This document shows positions 1 to 11,300 of a stretch of DNA of 42,550 bases, piece by piece; the first letter of the stretch is position 1, and the number at the start of each line of letters is the position of its first letter. This DNA comes from Neocallimastix lanati (nom. inval.) (Eukaryota; Neocallimastigomycota; Neocallimastigomycetes; Neocallimastigales; Neocallimastigaceae): the NCBI GenBank assembly GCA_016946835.1, contig JACVTC010000337.1:1-42550 (forward strand). Reading direction: 5' to 3'. Position numbers and translations under genes: made by a program. A model generated the notes under the pieces. That model worked only from the letters and a program-made list of their open reading frames with translations, did no database searches and was not told the DNA's origin.

Positions 1-1666
1 AGCACTAGTTAAATTAATATCTTTATCTTTCCATTTTTCATTTAAGTCGTCATATTTATATATTTTATTATCTGTATAACTAATAAAGATACGAGAATTC
101 TCAGCATCAATTTCATTACATGAATTGGTGTTCGTACAAAGAATTAATGCCTTTTCTCCTGGATTATCCGAAGAAGGTTCGATACCATTCAGACAAAGGA
201 AATCTTTTGCAGCTGCAGTACTGACCCATTTATTACTACTGTCATATTTAAGAAGAGGTTTCGTAATCTTATCGCTTCCACCATTCATATAGAATTTGTC
301 TTGTGAACCATCCCCAATCTCACATTCATCATTCTGACAAATAATTATTTCTGAAGGGTTACTAGTAATGTAGGCAAAATGATTCACTCCCACGGTTGGA
401 TTGCATTCCTTCTTTTCACTACAATAAATTAATTCGTTTTTAGAATTGGCATTCTTATAATATCCTACAAAAGTGTTATCAATTTCTTTAGTTTCACAAG
501 TCATAATGGAACTTTCATTGTCTTTGGTTTCATCACATAAGATTAATTTCTTATTATCCTGGGCATCCAAGTAATAGTACTTCCCTTTTGCTTCTTCAAT
601 TTTCTTCAAACTACAATATCCACCAGTACAATAAATCAATGGATAGGTACTTTTATTGGAGAGAGGATTCTCATAATATCCGGAGGCCGACGATTTTGTA
701 ACGACTGAACATGATTTGTCACTGACCACCTTAATAAGAAATCCTTTACCATTCACATCGGAAACGAATTTTCCTTCTCTAGTAACAAACAAATAAGATG
801 GGTTAGTATTTTCTTCACTAATGTAATAATTATCACATTTTTTGGTGGTACAAGTATCACTTTCTGAAATTGAAATTGTACACTCATAATTAATATCTTC
901 AAGAGACTTCTGTACTTCTGAATAATCAGATTGTCTGTGAATCAATTTCACAATACCATTTTCAGAAGTATAGTAAAAACCACTACCTTCAGAGCTACAG
1001 AAGTCTTCTATTCGAGTTGTTATTTTACCAGTAATATCTGCACAATAATCGGTAAATGTACTTTCCGCATCAAATTCAATTCCTTTATTGGTTAATTTGA
1101 TAACGTAGTAAAACGCTTCGTCATCGAAAGTAAAAACATTGTTTGCAACGGGTGTATGCTTTACAAGGTATTTCGCTTCAGTTGCTATTTCATTCTTAAA
1201 TTTAATTGAAGAATAGATATCTTCATCAATTTTTCCAAGACACAGTTCAAATACTCCATCTGCTGTTTTAATAATAGTACCGGTTGTATCACGTGAACAT
1301 GTTGATGTATTAGTGGGATAAGGGACTTCTTCACATTTACCATCACTTGTACATTTTTCGTAATTACTATCATTAACAAAATAAAAACCAGCTACTCTTG
1401 TACTTGTACCGGTTTCTGTTTTTGTATCTGCACCTGCTTCTGCAACTGCTCCTGGATTTGGGTCTTTATCCGCTTCTGCATCTGCATCGGCTCCTATAAC
1501 TTTACATTTCAATATTTAAATCAAATATATAAATATATAATTTTTAATTAAAAATACTTATTATTCATATTAATATAAAATAATATTAATAAAAATAAAA
1601 TTTCATACCTAAATTAAGACCTAAAAATCCTACCAGTAGTAGGATTAAAAACTTTATATTATTCAT
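1..1666 (-). CDS. Secreted cysteine-rich scaffoldin-like repeat protein, 5' part (3' end outside window)
   Basis: Two exons are read on the minus strand. Exon 1 (1666-1609) encodes Met plus a hydrophobic signal peptide (MNNIKFLILLLVGFLGL). It ends in phase 1 at a GTATGA donor. Exon 2 starts after a TATAG acceptor (1493) and stays open to base 1, giving 517 codons so far. An Ala/Asp/Thr-rich linker of about 40 residues follows the signal peptide. After it come loosely repeated units of roughly 40-60 residues, each with paired Cys, a Gly-Tyr-Tyr or Tyr-Tyr core and a Leu-Ile-x-Cys ending (for example GYYKNANSKNELIYC). Such secreted Cys/Tyr repeat proteins are typical of gut fungi and resemble their proposed cellulosome scaffoldins. 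Dockerin binding is inferred only. No membrane anchor is seen because the C-terminus is missing. The start is well supported by the signal peptide. It could instead be another cell-wall repeat protein. Confidence 0.75.
1494..1608 (-). other. Phase-1 intron after signal-peptide exon
   Basis: The donor GTATGAAA begins at 1608 and the acceptor TTATAG ends at 1494, on the minus strand. The 115-nt interior is nearly pure A/T. A phase-1 intron directly behind the signal peptide is also found in the other scaffoldin-like gene of this window (23737-23820), which supports common ancestry. Confidence 0.7.
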
Positions 1667-4063
1667 AATCAACTTTTATTTATTATTATATTTTTTAATA
1701 CAAAATTTAACTAAATGTTCAGTCTTTTTTTTTTTTTTATATCTTTTTTTTTTAATAAATATGATATGTTTTTAGTCTTGATAAAAGATGATTCTAGTAT
1801 TGAATTTAAATATAATTAAATTCTCTTTTTTTTATATTTAACATGAAATTTACAATTTAAAATAATATAAATATTATTTCTAAAGTATTCTCAAAACAAA
1901 ACTATTTACAATATAATATTAAATATAAATATATACAATATTAAAAATTTTAACAATTTTCAGTTTATATAAGTTATTTTAATGAAGTATATTATAAAAA
2001 ATTATCGTCCTTTATAACAAAAATTAAAACTTTTTTAACTAATAATTTAAATATCCTTTTTATTTAATATGAAGGCTATAGTAATAGTTCTTCTTATTTT
2101 ATCTAAATTCCTAAGAAAAAAGATAAAAAGAATACCTATCTTTATACTTAATAAATAAAAGATAAATAAATAAATTAGTTAAAAAAAAGTTTTATATTTT
2201 TATATATTTAAAGGATTGAAATATTTTTATTTGTCTTGAATTAAAAACAATAAAAAATGGAAAATTTTTAAATTTTTATACTTTTATCGATTTTCTTTTG
2301 TTCCTTAGGAATGTAAAAAAATAAAAAAAAAAAAAAAAAATTTTTTATTTTAATAAAAATAAAACTAAAATAAAATTTAATTAATTCTGTCTGTAGTAAA
2401 AATTTGATTCATAAAGGTTAGATTACTTTAAATAGAGAAATAAGAAAGATTATTAAAATTTTAAATAATTCTACTATTATTAAAATATCTCTTTTCTAAT
2501 ATTATTATTATTACAGCTAATAATAAATATTGTACTATTAATAATAAATATTTTACTGCTAATAATAAATATTAATAATATATTTATTCCTTTTAATAGT
2601 ATTATTTTTTCTTTATTTTATTTCAATTATTAAAAATATATATTATTTTAATCAAAATTTATTAATAATAATTAAATATTTCTGTAATAAAACGTAATAA
2701 AATTAAAATAGTGAATATTTTATTATATTAAGTTAAAAAAATTTAAAATATCTATTCAACGAAAGAAATATATATTTTTTTTATTTTTTAATCTTAATTA
2801 TATAATAACTGAGAAAGGTAAAAAGTATAATATTAAGTGGAAAACATTAAACTAGAAAAAATAATAGCTCAAAGCACTTTATGCTATGGGTAATATTATA
2901 AAATGTTTATTAAGAATATTTTATTATGAAGAGATAATTTTTTATATTAAATTTATTTCACATTTTTATATCTTAATACTATTTAATTTACTTAGAGATT
3001 AATAATTGGTTGACATAAGTTAATAATATAATAATCTAGTCTCTAACAATCACTCTCTAGCTTTATTAATAATTTATAATTATTATTATTTAAAAAAAAT
3101 GTTTTTTATTTAAAATCCTTTTTATTTAAATAAAAAACATTAAATTAAATAGATTAATTGAGTTAATGTAAAAATTATTTTTTATATTTATTGATTAACT
3201 GAGTCAAAAAGATTACAAAAGAAAAAAAAATAAGAAATTTAAATACAAAAGACATTTTACTATATAACGAAAGCAATTAAAAATAGATTTTGTTTTCTTT
3301 TTAATTTATTTTTTAAATAATAATTTATTTTCTTTTTATTTTTATATCATTCTGTAATATAATAAAAAGAATAAACCATATTAAATTAAACATAATTTTT
3401 AAATGCATCATTAGTAATAAATGTAAGTTATACTAAATTTCCATATTTTAATTTTTAAAAAAAAATTTCTTTTCCGTAGAAAATATACTCATCAATTTTT
3501 ACTATATTAATAAGTAAATTAAAATTAACATTCTTCAAAGTATTAAATTTAATTTTTTGTGAGAATATTATTATAAAACACTTTTTTTTGTATATTATTT
3601 TATAAAAGTCTTAAAATAATATATCTAAAAGTACTAAAAGTTAAGTTTTTCAAAAATGAAAAATTTTTATTTTATATATTAATTTGATACAATTGTCTTT
3701 TAATTTAATGTTATAATAATAATAAAAATTTCATTAAAGAAGTTTATGAAATAATTAAATATTTTGTAATAAAAAAACATAAATATAAAATAGGAACACA
3801 ATCCCTACTAAACATTATATTTTTTTAATATTTATTGATTTTCTGTTTTCCACTAATGTCATATAATTTAAAAGAGTACTTTCTAATAATTTATATCAAT
3901 TTATTAATTCCGTCAATTATCTTCGCTGATAAATATGATAATTATTTCTAAATTTTATTACTATGAGGAAATCTATTTCGCATATTATTTTTAAATATTG
4001 AAAAAGAAAAAGAAAATAATGTAATATATATTAAAAACATATATTATATTTATTTTCATTACG
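1667..4063. other. A/T-rich spacer
   Basis: About 2.4 kb upstream of the minus-strand scaffoldin-like gene. It consists of A/T homopolymers, TAATAATAAATAT-type simple repeats (around 2500-2580) and no reading frame that I can support. It must include the promoter of the gene starting at 1666, but I cannot pick a specific element in this composition. Confidence 0.6.
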
Positions 4064-4235
4064 AACTATCAATATATCGTTAGTGTATAGAGCAATGTCG
4101 CATTCAGTATTTTAAATGTGTCCTTCTTTAACATAGATAAAAAGTTCACATTTTAGGCTTCTGAATTTAATTACTAGCAATATGTCATTCAAATTTTCAT
4201 TCCTCTTTCCTCCTGCTTGCTTTAGGGTAAACAAT
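4064..4235 (-). pseudogene. Ty1/copia reverse transcriptase fossil
   Basis: Read on the minus strand, this short stretch gives L-K-Q-A-G, then an N-E-x-L-N-D stretch, then F-I-Y-V-K-E-G-H, an in-frame stop, and A-L-Y-T-N-D-I-L-I-V. This is the order found in Ty1/copia reverse transcriptases: the GLKQA(G/P) segment, the CxY(I/V)K strand and the LYVDDILI active site. The active-site VDD has become TND and there is an in-frame TAA, so it is dead. No flanking integrase or RNase H could be followed. It is the only stretch in this neighbourhood with coding-like composition. Confidence 0.6.
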
Positions 4236-4630
4236 TCCTTGTTTAATTTACAGTAATATATATTTTACTATTATAATTATCTTAATACTATATTATTATT
4301 TTCTGTATTATTATGGCATTTACTTTAACTAAGAAATCCTTCCTAATATTTGGTATAACTACCAATACCAATTCACAAATAATATTTACAATGTAGATTT
4401 TATAGTGACTGGGTCCAATAGAAGGAAGTATTTATTAAACATTTATTTACAACTTAATTTTCTATTTAGTATTTTATTTCTTATTTTTTTAATACTTTAT
4501 GAATAATAAAAATTTAAATCGTGAATGAAAATAACTTTATTTTAATTTTTTATTTTAATTTTTTTTTGTATATTTTAATATGTTCTTTATTAAAAATATA
4601 AATATATAATTTTATAATTATAATTATATT

Positions 4631-4837
4631 TGTGAAAAGTAGGAATTACTTGTTTATTACGTAAGAATAAAGAATAGTATATTTATATAATTTTGTACAT
4701 TTTGATAGTATTTATATTAAACATAAAATGTGGCCTGTTATTATTATTGGTCACATACCTTACACTAATATATTAATATATATATAACATTATCCTTTAA
4801 TTAATAATTATAAATCTTTACATTTTTGTTTCTAACA
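4631..4837 (-). repeat. Solo Ty1/copia-type LTR, minus orientation
   Basis: On the minus strand a segment of about 205 bp begins TGTTAGAAAC and ends TTTTCACA, with TG..CA ends. It follows directly after a purine tract. TGTTAGAA behind a GAGGGGGA tract is the classic junction of a copia 3' LTR. No second copy was found in the window, so the far boundary (4631 or 4633) is inferred from the CA terminus only. Confidence 0.5.
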
Positions 4838-4850
4838 TTCCCCCTCAAAT
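4838..4850 (-). promoter_or_regulatory. Polypurine tract of copia remnant
   Basis: Minus-strand ATTTGAGGGGGAA lies immediately upstream of the LTR start at 4837. In LTR elements this RNase H-resistant tract primes plus-strand DNA synthesis. The G5 run stands out sharply in this A/T-rich DNA. The internal region that should precede it (above 4850) is not recognisable as pol. Confidence 0.5.
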
Positions 4851-5155
4851 CTAACTTTGAGTGAAAGTTAGAGTTGAGTAGAAATGTGGCAAATGTATTA
4901 TATTATTAAATAATATTTTTATTTTTAATCCTAATACAATTAACATATTAGAAAGTATATAAAAATAAGTTATTTTGATATTATTTATAAATTTAATAAA
5001 TTATATATATATATTTCCTCTTACCTTCAAATTGGTTTAGTGTTATTTTTTTTTTTATCATTACTATTATCAATTAATCTTTCTTTACTTAAATTATTAT
5101 TATGTCTTTTTATCTTATTTTATTATTATTATTATTAATTTTTTTAATTATAATT

Positions 5156-5884
5156 TTATGAATCACTTTCTGGGAAATATTTTACTGTTTGATTATAGAA
5201 AATATTCATAGAATCATACACAGATTGAAGGTAATATGATATATCATCCTTACACTTAGTTTCTAATAATTCAAACTTTGAATAACTTCTTCACATAAAA
5301 ATTCATATTTATCCTACTTTATTTTATAGAATTGTTCATGTTCCCTTAATACTAAGGTAACCTGTCTATATTCCTGACTACCATTTATTTCATTACTTAA
5401 TTTTTGTTTAGTTTGAACAATCATTTGAGTGGTAATATCCATTTCAATACGAACAGTATTATAATTGTAAACAGAACCTTCGGCATGACGTTTATCTAAT
5501 AAAGTTTTTAACTATTTATGGAAGTTTTCCAGAGCTGTTAAATATAAGCATTCAATATCCTTAGAATTTGAACTTAAAGAATCACTAACAAGATTTAATT
5601 TTTGTTTTAAAACAACTTTATCTCCTTTTAATTTTGCATCTTTAGAAACAAAGGCAAATTGCTTTTGTGCATTCATGGTAATTTTCATTCAATTAATCAT
5701 CTTTTTAACATTGTCTTCAGTTTGTTTGATATATTTCTTTAATCTATTAAGTTTATCAATAGCGGTATCAACCTTTGGATCAATAGTTTTAACTGGTTAA
5801 AAAAAGCCAAATTATGCGTTAACTTGTTCTTTAAAAGCTTGATTAAACCAAGTTAAACTAAAAATAAATATTAGATTCAACCAT
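5156..5884 (-). pseudogene. BAR-domain-like protein, pseudogene
   Basis: The minus strand reads as one long amphipathic helical protein interrupted by stops. From the N side the recognisable blocks are WFNQAFKEQVNA, KTIDPKVDTAIDKLNRLKKY, then NAQKQFAFVSKDAK, then LTALENFH and LLDKRHAEGSVYNYNT. It ends SVYDSMNIFYNQTVKYFPE and a stop at 5156. The order (initial helix with a DP-x-hydrophobic start, Lys-rich second helix, Glu/Lys-rich third helix, Tyr/Phe-Pro end) fits an amphiphysin/Rvs-type BAR domain, a membrane-curving dimer. There are five in-frame stops (TAA, TAA, TGA, TAG, TAG) and one frameshift near 5270, so it is not functional. The ATG at 5884 is out of frame with the body, so the true start is unknown. 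Family assignment is by pattern only. Confidence 0.55.
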
Positions 5885-6189
5885 TTCTAATTATTTTTTA
5901 TTTTTTTTTTTTAACTTCTAAAAAATTTTTTTTTTAAAAAAATAGAATTCTTATTTTTATTTATATATTTATATTCATTTTATAATTTAGTTTTATATTT
6001 CTATTTTTTTTTTTAGGTTTGTCTTGTTTTGTCAGATTATTTATAATTATTATTTTTAAATTTTCCCGAAAATAAATAAAATAATTTACAAAAACAATAA
6101 AAATATATAATTTATAATATTGGTTTATTGTTGGTTATTACATATATAATAATATAATTTTTTTTTTTATTTTTTTATATATAGATTAT

Positions 6190-6600
6190 ATTAAGCGTAT
6201 TGAATATAACTGTATTTAAATAATGTGTGTTTTTATTTTTTATTAATTTTATATAATAGAATAATTCACCTACTTCTAATTTTATATATAAATATTTATA
6301 TGATTTCCATTTATATTCAGGTGTTAATTATTGATTTGAAGTACCAAAAATTATATTATTAGGATATTTTTTTATTTTCTTCTAAAAACATTTTTATACA
6401 TCATTGTTTTCTTACGATATGGTCACCACGAATTAATATTGGATTATTAGGATATTTCCTTAAGATTGGATTAAATATTATTGAATAAAATTTATCAAAA
6501 ATAAAGAAATTTATATTATGGATTGGATTGAATTTAATTTAATTTTCATTTAATAAAACATTAATATTATTTTTAATGGATTGATACAATTGAACATTTT
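6190..6600 (-). pseudogene. Unrecognised protein-coding relic
   Basis: The minus strand gives coherent protein-like sequence with three in-frame stops (two TAA, one TGA) and one frameshift. Blocks from the N side are QLYQSIKNNINVLLNEN, FDKFYSIIFNPILRKYPNNP, ILIRGDHIVRKQ, CIKMFLEEN, IIFGTSNQ and LTPEYKWKSYKYLYIKLEV. The K-Y-P-N-N motif occurs twice about 28 residues apart. Codon use and Asn/Lys/Ile content match host genes. I do not recognise the family. The relic lies 290 bp left of the gypsy LTR, and its 5' end may extend towards it. Confidence 0.35.
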
Positions 6601-6892
6601 AAAATTATTATAAATTAAAATTTGAAATGTATTAAAATAAAAATGAATATTATAATAAATTAAAATTTTATATTATAAAAGTTTTATTAAATTAATTTCT
6701 CGGATACTCAATTTTTAATTTATTTGTTTAACATTATTTGTTAAAGTTTTCGTGTAAAACTTTAATAATTAAAACTTCTATTATTATTATTATTTTCTGT
6801 GGATTATTCCTAGTTTCAAAGTTAATAATTAATAATTTTTCTTGGTGGTATTTTATTGTATATTAAAAATTAAGTTAATTCATATTATATTG
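6601..6892. other. A/T-rich spacer left of the gypsy element
   Basis: No supported gene. It ends in ATTG, the left copy of the 4-bp target site duplication of the element starting at 6893. Confidence 0.5.
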
Positions 6893-7344
6893 TGATAGAG
6901 AATATAAATAAAAACTTTAATTAATATAAAAATTAATTTATTATAAACACATAAATATATTAAAAATTATGTTAATTGTAAATTGGTAAATTATTATAAT
7001 TGTGGCTAGTGAAAATATCATTAGAATTTAGGAAATTAATGATAACATAAAAATATGAAATTCATTGTGTATTATTAATAATTTATTATATTAAATAACT
7101 TTTATTTTATTTCTAATATTTATTATATTTTATAACATTTAATTATGTATATATATTTTATTAAACTTTATATTTTATTATATGAAAACTTTATTATAAA
7201 TTAGTATAAATGTAAATTATTTTATATTATGTAATTGTTAAGTTGTTAATTAACTAATTATTATTACTAAATAAATAAAAATAAATATTAAAAAGAATAT
7301 AATCGCTTCTCCCAAAAAGTGGAAATTAGAATCGAGTTATATCA
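6893..7344 (+). repeat. 5' LTR of gypsy element
   Basis: Starts TGATAGAGAA and ends GAGTTATATCA. It has the same length as the copy at 13031-13482 and is identical to it apart from base 6. It carries a GC-rich segment for this region near the 3' end (CGCTTCTCCC). It should contain the Pol II promoter and the polyadenylation site, but the specific boxes are not distinguishable in A/T-rich DNA. Confidence 0.93.
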
Positions 7345-7346
7345 AT

Positions 7347-7361
7347 TGGTGGCGATATCGG
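7347..7361 (+). promoter_or_regulatory. Candidate primer-binding site
   Basis: Two bases after the LTR comes TGGTGGCGATATCGG, complementary to a tRNA 3' end of CCA plus acceptor stem. A reading starting at 7350 (TGGCGATATCGG) would fit a tRNA with a G discriminator, as serine tRNAs have. Which tRNA is used cannot be decided without the host tRNA set. Confidence 0.55.
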
Positions 7362-7437
7362 TTCTTTTTGAGGAGGAAGGATATATTAAAATAAAGAATA
7401 TTATTTTTTTGATTTTATTGTAATAGTTGGTTATTTA

Positions 7438-7440
<3 letters not shown>

Positions 7441-7500
<60 letters not shown>
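7441..7500 (+). repeat. Long poly(A) tract in the gypsy leader
   Basis: About 60 bases of A broken by a single G (near 7459), followed by a run of T (7502-7512), between the primer-binding site and gag. It would sit in the 5' untranslated leader of the genomic RNA and could fold back on the following U run. Homopolymer length may be affected by assembly. Confidence 0.85.
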
Positions 7501-7505
<5 letters not shown>

Positions 7506-7552
7506 TTTTTTTTGAAGAAATTGAAGTTTAAGAATATTAATTATAAGTTAAA

Positions 7553-8362
7553 ATGGAAGAATTTATAAAAATGAACATGCTATCTAGCATGCTTCAAAAC
7601 ATTATCCACATCAACGACGAAAACCATGACGTCGAGACGTGGTATATTCAAATGAAAGCCTTCAAAGATATGCATAAAATATCTGAAGGTGAAGAGCTTT
7701 ATAGATACTGTGCTATGACTGTGCAAGGTAAAGGTCTCAGGAGTATCACAGACAATATTATCAGAGTCAGTGATACAGAAATTTCTTATCCATGTTTAGA
7801 ACAAATGAAAGAACATATTCTGAAAGCATACAATATGGACGTATCGCCGGAAGATATCATTGACCAGCTTAAAGACATGAAAATTTCAGTCGATGATAAT
7901 CTCAAGGAATTTAATTTAAAATATTTAGATCTTTATAACAAATTATCCATTTCAGAAAAATTAGCTATTACTTATAAAGACTACTTGAACTCTATTGAAT
8001 ACAAACATCAAGCCTATAAAGGTGTCTGGTTAGCTGGAAAAATGGAAATTCCAAAAGCCATGGAAATTGCCGAAAGACATGAAGATTTTGTTATTAAAAA
8101 TAAACAAAAAATGGAAGTAAAAAGAAAATCTAACCCTAACCCTAATAATCAGAAAAATTTTAATAGTCAATATAAAACAAAAAATTTTTCTACGAATCCA
8201 TTGGAGACTAAACCAAAAATTAAAGTTAATGCTTGTTATTATTGTGGAGATTCTGGACATTTTAAAGCTGAATGTCCTGAATTCATTAGACAAGAATATT
8301 TAAGATATAAAGAGTTAGTAGAAAAATTAGATCAAAATAAAAAGGATTCTTTAAACTTTTAA
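7553..8362 (+). CDS. gag: Gag (capsid-nucleocapsid) of gypsy element
   Basis: This 269-aa protein forms the retrotransposon capsid and packages its RNA. The N-terminal 170 residues or so are helical and include a Trp-rich opening (ETWYIQMKAF) as in Ty3/gypsy capsids. A Lys/Asn-rich basic linker follows. It ends with a single CCHC zinc knuckle, C228-x2-C231-x4-H236-x4-C241, the nucleic-acid-binding nucleocapsid motif. Start is the first ATG after the leader (context AAAATGG). The stop TAA (8360-8362) lies one codon after a slippery heptamer, so most ribosomes make Gag and a minority read on into pol. Length is normal for a small fungal gypsy Gag. It is intact. Confidence 0.93.
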   Translation: MEEFIKMNMLSSMLQNIIHINDENHDVETWYIQMKAFKDMHKISEGEELYRYCAMTVQGKGLRSITDNIIRVSDTEISYPCLEQMKEHILKAYNMDVSPEDIIDQLKDMKISVDDNLKEFNLKYLDLYNKLSISEKLAITYKDYLNSIEYKHQAYKGVWLAGKMEIPKAMEIAERHEDFVIKNKQKMEVKRKSNPNPNNQKNFNSQYKTKNFSTNPLETKPKIKVNACYYCGDSGHFKAECPEFIRQEYLRYKELVEKLDQNKKDSLNF

Positions 8363-8382
8363 ATGAGAGTTCGCGACCTCTC
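8350..8382 (+). promoter_or_regulatory. -1 ribosomal frameshift signal (slippery site plus hairpin)
   Basis: The heptamer TTTAAAC (8350-8356) lies in the gag frame as T-TTA-AAC, the X-XXY-YYZ arrangement that allows tandem -1 slippage. After an 8-base spacer, GAGAG (8365-8369) can pair with CTCTC (8378-8382) around an 8-base loop containing the palindrome TCGCGA. Pol is open in exactly the -1 frame from here. CGAA just downstream (8398-8401) could pair with the loop's TTCG to form a pseudoknot. Pairing is by eye. Confidence 0.85.
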
Positions 8383-11300
8383 GTTAATCAAAACGCTCGA
8401 ACATTTGTTGTAGACGCTACCAAAAGAAAAAGACTTCCCTTAGAAGATCAAGAAGAAATTTCAAACAAAAAATTAAATAGTAGACCATCTTCTCCTAACT
8501 TATTAAAGGAAACAGATAATAATAATTTGAATTCTGTAAAAGACCATAAAGAAATTAATAAAAATAATAATCAAAATTATATTAAAAGTTCCGATAGTGT
8601 CTATAAAAATTCAGTGTTTATAAATAATAATAATAAAAACGCGCCTTCAATAAACATTTCAAATGCTAAAAATAATAATGATAATATTATGGAAATAAAC
8701 AAAATAAATTCTAACTCCGAAATTATATCAAATGAAATGTCAGGTGACCATCAAAAGATTTCTGATTCAAATTTAAATACAAATATAAAGAAGGTTACAC
8801 AAAGCAAAAAGGTAACGTTTGTTGATGTTCCCCATGGTAATACTAGAGTGGAAAAACATATTAATATGGTTCAAAAATTAAATATTAAACCATATAACTT
8901 AATTGAGGACATTGCGAATACCAAATGTAACATTAATATGGGACAACTTTTAGATTTGGTTCCTAAAGCACGTAGTGACCTAACCAAAAGCCTTCGAGCA
9001 GATAAAGTTAAGTTAGTGAGTTCCATAGATTTTTCGGAGGAGGCCAATAAAACACCTAATAAGGATGGAATTATTAAAGATGAGGATATTGGACTAGTCA
9101 GTTGCAAGGTTGATAATACTTCAGGTAGACTTCTTATTGATTCTGGTAGTAATTTAAATCTAGTATCTACCTCTTATTTAAATAGTCTTCCAGGTCAATA
9201 CGAACAAGTGGGTTACTGTCGTGGACGTATTTATGAAGCCTTAGGAGATAATACTGTGGCAGATACAATAGTTGTTCGTTTAACTTTACATATTAATAAT
9301 TTTTCTTTTACCGCTAATTTTTGTGTGGTAGAACATGATATTATGTACTTTGATTTGTTAATTGGTCTGAAAACTATATTTTCAAATTCTTTATTTATCC
9401 ACCCCTTATGTGCTACTCTTTGTCAATTCCTAGATAAAACTAATTTCGTAACTATTGCGCCTCTTATTAAAGAACAAGATGATGATATAATTATTTGTTT
9501 TCTTAGATGTAAAAGACATGAAAAATTGATAAATACTTTTAGACTTGAAGAATTAAGTGATAATGATGAATTCACTCCTACATTAAATTCTTCAAGGGAA
9601 GAGGGTGTTTTAAGTCCTATAGAATACATAAATTCACCACAATTTCTTTTATCTTTAGACGAAGATTGTAAAAGTGATATAGTCAATCTTTTAAATTCAT
9701 ATATAGATATAGTTGCTACTTCATCCGATGATTTGACACCTTCAGATTTAGGTCCTCATCATATACAACTAGTGGAGGGAGCTAAACCTGTGAAAAGTAA
9801 ATTTTATAAATTAAATAAGTTTAAATCAGATATTGTTAAAGAAGAAATTCTCAAACTTTGGGAAAATGGTTTAATTGCTCCTGCTAAATCTTCATGGTCT
9901 TCACCTATTGTACTAGCTCGTAAGAAAAACGGGAAATGGCGACTTTGTAGTGACTACAGGAAAGTTAACGATTTAACTGTCCCAGACGTATACTCGCTTC
10001 CAAATATAGAAGAAATATTCGATAGTCTGGCTGGTGCAATTATTTTCTCCACTCTAGATTTATTCTCAGGATATCATCAAATTTTAATGGCTGAGGATTC
10101 CATCGATATTACTGGTTTCACTACAAAATTTGGTAATTTCGTATATAAAGTCATGCCATTTGGTCTCACCGGAGCCCCAGCGACTTTTCAAAGAGAAATG
10201 AATTCCATTCTTATAAAACTATTAGGAAAGTCTGTATTCGTTTTTCTTGATGATATTTTAATATTCTCTAAAAGTAAGGACGAACACTTAACTCACCTTG
10301 AACAAGTTTTTAGTATCTTCAGGAAACATATAGTTAAACTTAATATAGGTAAATGTCACTTCTTTAAAGAAAAAGTAGAAGTTTTGGGCCATATGGTTAC
10401 CAAAGACGGTTTAACTACAATGGAAAGTAAGGTAGAGGCTGTTAAAAATTGGAATCGCCCTAGCAATATCAATGAAGTTCGTTCATTCCTCGGTACTGTT
10501 GGTTATTATAGAAAGTTTATTCCAAATTTTTCTAAGCTAGCTGCTCCCTTAACAATTCTTTTAAGAAAAAATTGTTCTTTCTTTTGGGGGGAAGAACAGC
10601 AGTTAGCGTTTGATATTTTAAAATCTGCTTTAATCAACGCTCCGATATTAAGATTCCCAGACTACAGTAAACAATTTATAATACGAACTGACGCTTGTGC
10701 TGAAGGAATTGGGGGTGTTTTACTACAGAAAGATGAAGAGGATGGAGTGGAATATCCTATTCATTATGTTAGTAGAACACTAACAAAAGCGGAGAGAAAC
10801 TACAGCACCACAGACCTTGAAGGCACTGCTGTATATTATTGCGCTGAAAAATTCAAACCCTATATTTCTGGAAACATGTATGAAACTTTATTATACACTG
10901 ATCATAAACCACTGGTGGGATTATTTAAAAACAAAGAACCCAATAATTTGCGTCATATTAGATGGTGCATATTAATAAGTATGTTAAAGATAAAAATTTT
11001 ATATGAACCAGGGAAAAAGAATTCTTTAGCTGATGCTCTATCCAGAATTAAAAGACTAAATGAGGATATAAACAAAACAGCTCATAAAATAATAAATACT
11101 GAACCAGGACAAATGGAAGAAAATAAAAATAAAAATTTAGAACAAGATCTAAAAGATAATATAGATATAAAAAGCAAAATAGAAGAGATCAATGAATTAG
11201 ACGAATCTAAAAAGATGGACTGTGATTCAAGAAAAGATAAAAATATTGCAATCAAAGAAAAAAATTTTTCTATTAAAAAAATTAAAAATTTTTCAGACAA

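Noticed and set aside
5156-6600. Genetic code with TAA/TAG read as glutamine
   Set aside because: Reading the stops as Gln would restore the BAR-like frame, but the intact gag, pol, Stealth and scaffoldin-like genes use CAA/CAG for Gln and end at TAA or TGA. The stops are mutational.
8128-8150. Telomere-like CTAACCCTAACCCTAAT within the gypsy gag
   Set aside because: It is only about two and a half units and lies in frame as SNPNPN in the basic linker of Gag. No array and no chromosome-end context.
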